Of a stretch of DNA of 64,000 nucleotides, positions 51,791-61,234 are shown piece by piece. The stretch is taken from assembly GCA_963669155.1 (NCBI GenBank), contig OZ022581.1:15268335-15332334 (forward strand). The letters are read 5' to 3'. Each line of letters starts with the position of its first letter. Position 1 is the first letter of the stretch. A program made the translations under genes and the position numbers. Below the pieces are notes generated by a model. It worked only from the letters and a program-made list of their open reading frames with translations, had not been told where the DNA came from and ran no database searches. This DNA comes from Arbacia lixula. Lineage: Eukaryota; Echinodermata; Echinoidea; Arbacioida; Arbaciidae.

Positions 51791-52159
51791 GTTTAGTCTG
51801 AGTTTTATCATTTTCAGAACCGGCCGATACGCGAATCAAGGTATTTTGGGGAACTGAGAGAAGATAGCCTTAGTCTTGGATTATAGACTAAAAATTATAA
51901 CACGAATGTAATTGATAATCCCTCGATTTGTTCTTGTGTAAGCTTTTGACTGTGTTGATCTTGGTAATGTGGATGGGGGCTGGGCCCGGGGCAGGCTGAG
52001 GGGCTCAATATTCTTTTATATGCATTTGACTTGGGCTGATTTACACATGAATGCTATTTTGAGCATAACATTTAGACTCTAGGCTTACACTTAGACTTAG
52101 CTCTTTGGTGACAAAATTTGAAAAAGGACAAAACTGTCAAAATATTGTAAAGCACTCAT

Positions 52160-52695
52160 TATTCCAAAGGTTCGAATAATCCGAAGGCTCGTTATTCCGA
52201 AGGTTCACTATTCCGAAGGTTCGTTATTCCGAAGGCTTGTTTACTTCGTTAGTCCGAAAAAGAAATAAGGTCCGTTATTCCGAAAAAGAAATACTGTAAG
52301 GTGCATTATACCAAAGGTTCGCTTGTCCGAAAACGTAAAAAGGTTCATTAGTGCGAAAACATAAGGTTCGTAAGTTCTAAAACGTCTTCCCGGTTTTCCC
52401 GGCTTAGCTACAGATTATTTCAGTTTCAGACTAATGAACTTGTTTCGTTTTCGGATTAACGCACCTTCTAAGTATTGTACCTTATTTCGTTTTCGGATTA
52501 ACGAACCTTCGGAATAGCGACCACCATGTTATTTTCATATTAACGAACATTCGGAATAACGAACCCTACTTTATTTTCGGATTAACGGATCTTCAGAACA
52601 GCGAACCTTTGGAATAACGCCGCACATGCTCGGATTAATAACGCACCCTCTTTCGTTTTCGGAAAGCAAACCTCCGGAATAATGAACCTTCAGAA
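52160..52695. repeat. Inverted array of about 18-bp GTTCGTTATTCCGAAG units
   Basis: From 52,160 to about 52,380 the strand reads units of GGTTCGTTATTCCGAA and related TTCGTTAGTCCGAAAA words. From about 52,430 to 52,695 it reads the reverse complements (TTCGGATTAACGAACCTTCGGAATAACGAA). The two blocks face each other around a unit-free centre. Units vary a lot, so the array is old or shuffled, and each unit is partly self-complementary (TTCGGAATAACGAA). There is no coding content. The class is unknown to me. Confidence 0.9.
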
Positions 52696-53411
52696 TATTG
52701 AACTGTAACCAATCACCTCTCTTCCCGTGCCAGCAGAAAAGCGTATTAGATAACCAAAGGCTGCATGCCCGCTTGGTGACTGTTTTGATCACCAACTTAG
52801 GGAGACCGGGTGAGAAGGGCCACTCACAGTATTTGAGCCTGAGGGCTGAGGGCAACAGATACCATGCCAATGCTGACAATAGCAAAAATGTTGTGTGAAT
52901 CACTGTCTATACTCACATATATTCACATAAAAAAAATAGGGTGACTGAATACATATTTAATATGCACTACTGATATTATTTCAATAAAATTAAAACTATA
53001 GCTTTATAGTTTCAAAATGGATAAGCATCATTACCAACATAGTCTATTAAAAGAAACAAAAACATCAACAATGTATTTTAAGTTATGTGCTCAGCTTTCC
53101 TTTTGATTGTCATATTTCTATCAAGCTACTCTTAGCTTCACAGATTTTTCAGCTTCTATTGAGACTTGAGAGTATGCAACTTATTTTTGACTAGAGTTCT
53201 GCTTGAACACTGTAAATAAGATTGAGAAATACAAGTGCAAAATTTCATCACACATGGAGCAAACATACAATTTATCAACCAATATCTCCTGCCATGCACC
53301 AGGTTCTTCACTATGCTGAGGGAGATGTGCAGGATTGGCAGAGACAGAGCGTTTCTGCCTAACTCTGATGTCCTCTCCCAGCACACACCACGGTGCCTGC
53401 CTGTCGTGACG

Positions 53412-53501
53412 ATGGCAATCCCCAGGCAAGATGCATGTTCAGTGAGACGAACAGTTACTTGCCTAACTCTTCGTCCATTTGGGCATTTGTCAACTGTTCA
53501 G
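53412..53501 (+). CDS. TIMM21: TIMM21 exon 1 (inferred presequence exon)
   Basis: Encodes MAIPRQDACSVRRTV and ends HLSTVQ at a strong CAG/GTGAGG donor, phase 0. It matches exon 2, which opens in phase 0 after an intron of about 1.6 kb. Arg-rich with few acids downstream of the start, as expected of a matrix-targeting sequence. An upstream in-frame ATG at 53,313 would extend it to 63 codons with a second Arg-rich start (MLREMCRIGRDRAF). No homology supports this exon, since presequences are not conserved. Confidence 0.5.
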
Positions 53502-56500
53502 GTGAGGAAGGCTTTATCCACATTCTTTATATTTGATTTGAGACATATCGTGACTTGTCTAACTCTTTGTCCTTTCAGGTGAGAAGTGCTTTATTTGTAT
53601 GAGATTTACAAGAACTTTCCTAACTCTTTGTTATGGCATTTGTCAGCTGTTCACTCAAGTTCCTAGGATTTATTGAATAAAGCTTATTCATGTCTGCTTT
53701 ATATGAGAACTGAGGTTGATCGTTTACATCACCCATACTCCAACCAAGATAAGTTGGACTTAACATATTAATGTTCTGAAGATAATTGACAAACAAATTG
53801 GAAATAAACAGTAAAATTTGTCATGAGTGTGTGGAGGAGGTACATGTAGCAAATGCTGCTTTTACAGTTTCATACCAGAGTGGTGTAAAAATAGAGTACC
53901 TGTTGGATGCAATTAAGATGTAGTGCTACAGAAGGCTTGTGGGGATGTCCTGTAAAGAGGATGTTAAAATGACTCCTAATTAATCTTGGTACAAAGGTAA
54001 CCACTGTGTGGAATAATGGAGAGGCAAAAATGCACATCATAAGGAGAAAGAGTGGGGGAAAGAAACAAATATTGTAGAGATCAATTCAAGAAAAATGTGG
54101 AAGAGGCCTTGCACAGGAGCTGTGTCTTGGAGGGGTGATATGAAGAGTCTGACTGAAGGAAGGATGACAGGTGCGACCCACTTGCCAAAGAACAGAGTTC
54201 AATGGTGTGCTCTTCTGAAGACCACAACAATCTCTGAAACTGTACTAGCTAAGGATGATGATCATGAAGACCATAGTGGTACACTGGTACTTATGGCACT
54301 CAATCTGAATGCTCAAAACAACTACTTAGAAAAAAGAAAAAGATCAAGTACAGTACAAGAAACCTGAAGCTGAGGTCATTGGATCATCAAGAAAGATAGA
54401 CACAATCACAGTGGTTGTGTCTACAGTTCACATTACACTTCAAGCATATCGTATAGCTTTCTGGGCCGTATGTCAGCCAGTGTGGCACGCTGTGCACCTG
54501 GAGTGCCCTGTACGTACACCACTCCACACACTGGACCAGCTCCGGGAAATACGGCCCTCTGGGGGAAACAAGCGGGACGATTTGTGGCGGAGCTCGCTCT
54601 CTCTTGACCGATATGCAGTACCTGCTCAGAACTGAGAGTGGAGTGCTCTAGCTAATAGCTGTACACAGGGGTCATAGATTTTTTGTGTGCATGTTTTGAA
54701 GGAACGTGATGAATTATTTGTATATTCAGTCACTTTCATATATGGGGGTACGATCATATGTAAAGTTCTGATCATCAATGTGATGCGTGGTGCATACTAC
54801 AAAAACTAGAATGTTTAAACTGTGCCCCAAGTAAAATAATCAATATCTGCATTAGTCCAAAGGGTTGATTGTAGACTGTAATGGGTAATTGTAAGTTCTG
54901 TAGAGTGAGAGAGATTTGTATCAAAACAACCTGTAATGTTCTTAAACTTGACTTACCTTTTTGTCTGCTTATTCACTACTTAAACATCCTTTGGAGAATA
55001 GAATATCGAGTTTGGATTACAGTCATAACTTTGCCCCAAGAAATGTATGCTTGATATTTTTGTCATTTCACAATTCTGCATATTAATTCAGACTACTTAA
55101 GTAATGATATTTCTTGTTTTGACTGCAGGCACTGGGCTCCTCCCAGACCACGGGCCACCTAGTCTTCCCATTTCAGCTCTCACATTGCCTTCAGAGGCAT
55201 CTAAAAACTAACGAGGCCAGCTTCCCTTTACCGGGATTCTGCATCAGAACAGTGTCAACGTCATGTGGGGGAGCATTGCAGAAAAAGAAAGCTGTGGCTG
55301 AGAGGAAGACTAGCTCAGATGGACAGGAGGTGACAATAGGAAAGGAAGGTAGCTATAGCTTAAAATGGATTCTCGTATATTGGCAAATCCCTGATAAAAC
55401 AGCCCATAGCTTAAGTACACATCCTGAATGTAGATGATGATGAGTATGTCTTTTTATGCTTCCACCATCAAGTGGCTGGTGGCGTTATCATTTACTACAT
55501 GTATTCTGACTCTAGTGGGTTTGTTATGCAGTTCCTTTCTTCAAGTCCTGATCTTCCCTGCTTTGTTGTACCCAGCATCACTCTTCTGCTATTGCCTTTC
55601 ATTCTTTCTTTCAGAAGTGTGTCGGTCATCTTTATTTGTATAGTGATAGCGTATGTCCTTTGGGGAGAGTAACTCTTCAAGGTTCAAGGTAACATAGAAG
55701 GTGTGAAGTCAAATTAAATGTAATGAGACTCACCATATCAAGCCCTTTAAAAAAGGAACATTAAATAGTTTAAGCCAGCAAATTGCTCCTAGCTAGCATT
55801 GTCAAGTAGTTTTATATGTAACATTTCTTACTATTGGCTTGAATTTTTATGTTATTGAACTTTAGTGTAATCTAACATATTTAGAGCATGTAACTATCGT
55901 TACTCAAGCTTTCCTCTTTATGAGTGGGAAATGTTTGCTGCAATAAAAGTTTTAATGTTACTATTTGATGAAAGCCACTTTTCTTTTATCCACCATAGTT
56001 GCCCAGACGTCCAAAACTGCATCCTATGCTGGCATCATCCTGTTAGGGTTTGGGCTTATAGGTGAGTCATTTAGGACTTGTGTATGTGTAACTTCTCATA
56101 TTATAGGTGATCGCAATCATGCATACCTTTTATGAATTTTATTTAAACAGAATATAAGTTACTCTTTAAGTAAGGAAAAGAATCATTCATTCTTCAATTG
56201 TGCATTGCCAAGTTTACTTGTTCACTAAGATGATACTCTGGGCATGCACGTGTAGAAAAAACTTATAACCTAGTTTCCTCTTAATCCTAAATATGTTACT
56301 CATTGCGTATAAATCGCTAGTGATAATTGTTTATATCACAATGTATGGTCAACAAGGGATCTAAGATTACAAAGTTTCGTGCACCACTGCATCACTTCGT
56401 CAGGTGTGATACAAAAAGGTTTCCTCTTTATAGACCGTTACAGATGGAACACCCTTCTTGCAGGCCTAACCAATAAATTTGATAACATATGTTTATAGAA

Positions 56501-59500
56501 GCACATGAAAACTATCACTGAGATTTAAAATTTAATATGCATTTGACAAAGAACCCAAACCTTTTAAGCAAACTCAAAAGGAGTTTGTTTTAATGCATTA
56601 ATTGTATCCTAAAAGACTGTTCAGTTTTAAATTCCACAAACTGTTCTTTTTGTAAATGAATGTTTTTTTTTTACACAATTTGGTAATGTTAGCAAAAGAC
56701 ATACACAACCTTAAAAACATAAATAAAGAAGTGAGTATCTCATTTACCTGGAGACTAGTTCGTAAGCTAGTAAAAACAAAGTCTCTGTGACTGTGATGTC
56801 TCCTGGTGACTACCTTTGACTTTGAGGAGTTGCAGGAAATTCATTTTTTTTTTGCAATTGTTTTCTAAAGACTTTTCCAATCTCCAGCTGGTCCTAATGT
56901 TCGTGCCAATTATGAAAAAGTTCTGGTCTTCTTTCATTTTCTGAATTAACCTGTTCTTTTCGGAGCCTGCATATTTATGCGAGCTTGCTTTCCTCTAGTC
57001 AGATACTAAGCTATGCTTCACCCGTGTAATCTGCTTTACAGACATTAGACGACAAACTTACAGTACTATATAGATCACAATTAAACCACAACCCTAACCC
57101 TTTGGTTACTGAATTTCCATGGGAAATTTAGACGTCCTAACTGGACCAGGATTTCATAAGCCCTAAAATCTTACTGTGAGCAACGTAGGATCTATTAGTT
57201 TAAATGGTGAGTTGCGGCAACCTTCTTTTTTGTTCTCTTTTAACAGGCCTGATGTTCTACACAGTTGGGCAAGAGCTTTTTTCATCCAACAGTCCAAATG
57301 GCATCTACACAAAAGCCTTCAAGCTATGCAAGAATAATCTTGAGGTATGTAGGGATCACTGAAGAATAACACGAAAGGAGATGAAACCTAATAATAAGTT
57401 GAATTTAATACAATTAGAAAAATATTAGAAACAGACTGGATAAAAATTAAGAGCAATGAGATGTTGTATTCTCCTGTGATTTGGTGCACTTCCTTGCAAT
57501 AAAGCTCCTTACAATGGGTAACTGAGAGTATTGCTGAGTTTCATGTTGCTTGATAAAAATCAATTGATTTTATAATGTATACACTGCTCTCACCATGGTT
57601 ATGTAGTTGGTACATTCACCTGTATCTAGTGTCACTATCTGTATCACTTTCAAAGGGTGGAATGCATCCTGCATCTATGGGTTGTTGCTAGTTGGGTAAA
57701 CCTCAGACAATTTATGGTTTCCATGAGTAAGTCATTGCTGTGACAGGCATGAATGAAGTTTGCTTACGTATCGAAAGTAGTCTATTGTGCTGCATAAACA
57801 TTCATGTGGCGGAAGGAATGATAGCATTGTGGTCATGTTGATATACAATGGAGCGCATAAGTTTGGAAAGTGGCAAACTTGTTGTGGCCAATTTCACTTC
57901 AATAAGCAAAAAGTAATAGGTATCTTCCCTGTTTCTGAGTCTTGCCTGCTAACGCTTTACGCTATCATCTCCAACTCGAGTGGAGTGTATAAATCTAGAA
58001 GCCCCTGTTCATGCTTTCATGTGCATGTAGATTCAAGACAGCCTGGGAACCCCGATCAAGGGCTATGGAGAGATGACTAGGAGGAAGAGAAGGAGGCACG
58101 TCAGGTAAGATGGGGGATTTGTATGCGCCATTGAGGCATTTCAACACTAGTTTTACCTACCATTCCCATAGAGCAGTATTGAGTCTGGCAGAGAAGGAGT
58201 TAATATGTGGAGCCTGCCATCTACAGTATGTATATATTTGTTCAAATTGGTTGGGTACTTGTATGTAGTTATTATCTACGGTTCAATGTTTGAACGTCTG
58301 TTCTGGTATGTGAGTGAGTATGTAAGTGAGGGTTTGTTTATGTCCAAATCCTACTATAATTTGTATTTTTAAATTATACAAAGGTACTAGACATGAACCA
58401 GTGTATCGTTTATATGTTCTTGCATAAAAACTTAAATCGATGGAATGGAATTTAAAAGAAATGAGAGTTAGACGTTGATTAACACAATATGAACATACTC
58501 ATGTGAAATATTGTGACTTTGTGATTTTTTTTGTTGTTGTATTAATTTTGTTTTTGACAGTCATCTGGAGTATTCTCAAGGAGGAGTCAATTTCATGAGG
58601 ATGAAGTTTTACTTGGAAGGACCTGAAAGGAAGGCTACAGTTCATTTAGAGATGAAGGAGGTGAGAATTGTACTGTTGGCGCTGACCTGGTCTTTTATGT
58701 GGGAAAAGGCTCTTAGAGTATATGACATAGAAATGCCAAACCGGTTACTTAGCATTATTATGATGATCCACATTCTGTAGCTGCCATTTAATGAATAATT
58801 AATAACAGGACTAAAAACTGTCAAGATTTTATGTTGCTGACATGCAGAAATTTTCATCTTCCAAGCATTTGTCACACAGATTACTGTCTCATCTTTCATC
58901 AAGTCCTACTTCAATCCAGAAAAATTTGCCACAAACTCATCTTTGCTATAACATGAAGAAAGGATAGTCTGTTACAAAATAGTAATTATTCTTCTTCAGT
59001 TTGTATTGTTGATTCCATTTTAGATTTACCTGAGGAAATTAAATGTCCACACTTTAAATCCTGATGATTGCTGCTTCCATTGGTATTTCCATGACTGGGA
59101 GCAACACCTGAAAAAAATTAAAACTCAATATTTATATTTGAGCACCATCATGGGGCAGGAGTGTTGAGCTATTTCACCTTTGACAACTTGTACAATTGTT
59201 TGGAGTAGATTGTATGTTTTCACACCACTGCAAGGCACTGCTGAAAACAACCTGATAAAAACATGAATCTGGATTTGTGTTATTATAAACATATAAAACA
59301 CAGCAAGATGCACAAGAATGTAACAGCCAGGAAAGAGAAAACTTGAAATGTGCTGAATCAGACATATCAATTATTTTAACATTTGAGAAGATTTAAAATG
59401 AAATCATTAGCTTAAAGGTCGTCCATCCCTTTTGCAGACCTAATTCTGAAAGTTCCCTGACTTTGTCACCATTTTTCAGAGAGAGTGGCTATCTAACCTT

Positions 59501-59870
59501 TCCCTGGAATCGACAAAGCGTGATATTTGGTTTTGAGGAAATAATCTTCGATAATTGGTTAAGCTTTCTTTTTTCCTACCCTGAAAATAGTTAATTCTCA
59601 TTGAAAACTAGTTAGATTTCCATTTATTCTACAGGAGTTGTAGTACCTTTCAGCTTAAAATTTCACAGTTGGTATCCCAAAGATACGTGCTAAATATGTG
59701 CAAACTTTCATGAAGTTTGCAGATGGGCCATCCTTAACCCCAGGACTACTCCTCCCATTCTTCCAACCTGTCCTTTGCAGAATGAGAGTGGGCGGTACGA
59801 GTACCGGTATCTGTTCGTGGAGCTGGATGGGTACCCTCAGCGCACCATCATCTTGGAAGACAACAGATAA
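53412..59870 (+). CDS. TIMM21: TIMM21, Tim21 subunit of the mitochondrial TIM23 translocase (7 exons)
   Basis: Tim21 is an inner-membrane protein that contacts the TOM complex from the intermembrane space and links it to the TIM23 presequence translocase. In animals it also helps hand over respiratory-chain subunits. Exons joined: 53,412-53,501, 55,129-55,348, 55,999-56,061, 57,247-57,344, 58,031-58,104, 58,561-58,660 and 59,781-59,870. All have AG/GT borders, and phases agree through every junction, giving 244 residues (human about 248). Residues 1-103 are basic and presequence-like. One membrane segment spans about 113-131 (IILLGFGLIGLMF). The family signature follows: QELFSSNSP (133-141), IKGYGEMTRR (166-175), VNFMRMKFYLEG (191-202), RYEYRYLFVELDGYP (220-234) and the LEDNR end. 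Exons 3-7 are certain by family match. Exon 1 is inferred from a CAG/GTGAGG donor in the right phase. The ATG at 53,412 has a strong context (GACGATGG); an in-frame ATG at 53,313 would add 33 residues. Confidence 0.9.
53456..53662 (+). repeat. Degenerate triplicate around the TIMM21 exon 1 splice donor
   Basis: CTTGCCTAACTCTTCGTCC ... GTTCAGGTGAGGAAGGCTTTAT (53,458-53,516) is followed by CTTGTCTAACTCTTTGTCC-TTTCAGGTGAGAAGTGCTTTAT (53,552-53,594). A third copy has CTTTCCTAACTCTTTG ... GTCAGCTGTTCACTCAAG (53,615-53,660). Copies 1 and 2 both carry the CAGGTGAG donor. The second donor would leave the wrong phase for exon 2, so only the first fits the gene model. Confidence 0.75.
54450..54645. other. 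GC-rich patch in the first TIMM21 intron
   Basis: About 190 bp with short inverted words (CCAGTGTGGCAC and CACTCCACACACTGG flanking TGTACGTACA) and a 45-codon frame from an ATG near 54,471. It could be an alternative first exon or a small inverted repeat element. The only phase-0 donor in it (TTTGTGGCG) is weak. Confidence 0.25.
55129..55348 (+). CDS. TIMM21: TIMM21 exon 2
   Basis: Opens after GACTGCAG and ends at AAGGAAG/GTAGCT, phase 1. It encodes about 73 residues of poorly conserved linker, including LVFPFQLSHC and a Lys/Arg-rich KKKAVAERKTSS. In human Tim21 the same position before the membrane segment is also basic and variable. The frame is fully open and in phase with exon 3, which supports it. 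Confidence 0.7.
55999..56061 (+). CDS. TIMM21: TIMM21 exon 3 (membrane segment)
   Basis: 63 bp between ACCATAG and GTGAGT, phase 1 on both sides. It encodes VAQTSKTASYAG and the hydrophobic IILLGFGLIG that starts the single transmembrane helix. Confidence 0.9.
57247..57344 (+). CDS. TIMM21: TIMM21 exon 4
   Basis: 98 bp after TTTTAACAG and before GTATGT. It completes the membrane helix (LMFYTVGQELF) and encodes the start of the intermembrane-space domain (SSNSPNGIYTKAFKLC), closely matching the family's ELFSS-SP-IY-KA-C pattern. Confidence 0.95.
57598..57795 (+). repeat. Dispersed repeat, copy 2, in TIMM21 intron 4
   Basis: Same orientation and block order as 495-690. It lies between exons 4 and 5 and does not touch splice sites. 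About three quarters of aligned bases agree by eye. Confidence 0.7.
58031..58104 (+). CDS. TIMM21: TIMM21 exon 5
   Basis: 74 bp between ATGTAG and GTAAGA, encoding IQDSLGTPIKGYGEMTRRKR and RRHV. The IKGYGE-TRR-RR-HV motif is the most conserved core of Tim21. Spacing from the Cys in exon 4 to this core equals that of the human protein. Confidence 0.95.
58561..58660 (+). CDS. TIMM21: TIMM21 exon 6
   Basis: 100 bp after TTTTGACAG and before GTGAGA. It encodes SHLEYSQGGVNFMRMKFYL and EGPERKATVHLEMKE, the central beta-sheet of the domain. It corresponds to human VRFTEYVKDG-KH-C-VKFYIEG. Confidence 0.95.
59781..59870 (+). CDS. TIMM21: TIMM21 exon 7, C-terminal exon with stop
   Basis: Starts after CCTTTGCAG and encodes NESGRYEYRYLFVELDGYP, then QRTIILEDNR and TAA. 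The last five codons plus stop are also the first unit of a 25-bp minisatellite. The human protein continues four residues past EDNR, so this one ends slightly early. Confidence 0.95.
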   Translation, partial: NESGRYEYRYLFVELDGYPQRTIILEDNR

Positions 59871-60275
59871 TCTCATCCTAGAAGACAACAGATAATCTCA
59901 TCCTTGAAGGCAACAGATAATCTCATCATTGAAGACAACAGATAATCTCATCCTAGGAAGACAACAGATAATCTCATCCTAGAAGATTACAGATGATCTC
60001 ATCCTTGAAGACAAGAGATAATCTTATCCTTGAAAACAACACATAATCTCATCCTTGAAGGCAACAAATAATCTTATCCTGGAAGACAGCATATAATCTC
60101 ATCCTAGAAGACAACATATAATCTCATCCTTCAAGACACCATATAATCTTATCCTGGAAGACAACAGATAATCTCATCTTACAAGACAATAGATAATCTC
60201 ATTCTGGAAGACAACAAATAATTGCATCCTTGAAGGCAACATATACCCATAATCAGATTGGAAGACAACACCATT
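59853..60275 (+). repeat. 25-bp minisatellite starting inside the TIMM21 stop region
   Basis: About 16 tandem units of 25 bp (one of 26), each GAAGACAACAGATAA followed by TCTCATCCTT or a variant, and a final partial unit. Unit 1 (from 59,856) is coding: GAA GAC AAC AGA TAA is the conserved E-D-N-R-stop of Tim21. The rest is 3' UTR. Later units diverge mostly in ACAGAT (ACATAT, ACAAAT) and decay near 60,240. Because unit 1 is fixed by protein homology, it is the likely ancestral copy from which the array grew. Confidence 0.95.
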
Positions 60276-60400
60276 CATTTTTTAACGCTTCTTGTACTAC
60301 AGCAAGATGAAGATTAAATACCATTTGATACTGGTATTCAGATGTTGTATCATTGTCCTTTGTTAATCAAAGAAAGAAAATTATGTTGCTAACTTGCATG

Positions 60401-60406
60401 AATAAA
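60401..60406 (+). terminator. Candidate TIMM21 polyadenylation signal
   Basis: AATAAA about 530 bp after the stop, just past the minisatellite and before the SINE. Further AATAAA words near 60,905 and 61,022 are alternatives. Confidence 0.4.
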
Positions 60407-60519
60407 TACCTATCTTTCCATTTTAAAATGTTTTGGCCAAACAACGTTGGATAGAAGTGCCATAGATGAAGCACACCTGATGCCAAACTGTTATACCAGC
60501 TTGACACCAGATAGACTGG

Positions 60520-60730
60520 GTAGAGAGTGTGTGCTACTCCAAATATTATACTATTTGTGGAGGGGTCTTGGTATGGAGGTCATCCCTCGAGGATAAGATG
60601 AAGGTTGCAGCCTTTGTAGTTTTGAACCATGATAAGACCTTTGTGTCCATCAGAACAAAACGCATTATCCACATTGCTGCTCTCCACCCAGGAGTACAAA
60701 TACCTGGTAGGATGTACATTGCAATATGTG
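60520..60730 (+). mobile_element. Degenerate SINE, second family copy
   Basis: AGAGAGTGTGTGCTAC matches the head start near 32,716. ACGCATTATCCACATTGCTG, CTCTCCACCCAGGAGTA and ATACCTGGTAGGA match the body at 32,790-32,850. The internal B box is not clear, and an extra segment separates head and body. Confidence 0.6.
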
Positions 60731-61230
60731 TGAGCTTGACCAAGTGGCAGTGAATGCTTATGAGTTAGAAATGTACCCTAGAAGAGGAGATGGTGAACAT
60801 TATATGTGCACAACTGTTTCTGGTTGCTATGAGTAGGGCTCTTGTCTGTTAAAACATATCATCAGTCTGTTATCAGACTTTCATTGGATAGACCACTACA
60901 TCAATAAAAATTAAATAAAAAAAAAGAAACTCATTATTCCAATTGGTGTTTGAGATCAAGTGAATCACCACTCTACTTAAATTGTTTTTTTAATGTCAAT
61001 CATGTGTTTTCCATATCTTTGAATAAACCATGTATTTGTTGGAGAGAATCTGATGCTGACATTTTGAGGGACTTTTCAAATCTTCCTTTTTTCCTTCCAA
61101 AGCATTGAGTCCTGATATTCTTGGAATGATTCTAGGAGTAATTTTGGTGTAATCGTCAAAAATGCAGATGGACACTCACATAAATGTCAGGGGAAAATGA
61201 ACAAGAAGTTTGGAATGCTGCATATCTTCC
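60731..61230. other. Non-coding spacer between TIMM21 and the retroelement
   Basis: AT-rich, with an A-rich run near 60,918 and no recognised feature. Confidence 0.4.
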
Positions 61231-61234
61231 AGTG

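Noticed and set aside
55434-55643. 69-codon hydrophobic open frame in TIMM21 intron 2
   Set aside because: It lies wholly between well-supported exons, has no recognised domain, and T-rich intron sequence readily yields Leu/Phe/Ser-rich frames.
59853-60275. CRISPR-like regular array
   Set aside because: Units are directly adjacent with no spacers, in an animal gene's 3' UTR. It is a minisatellite.
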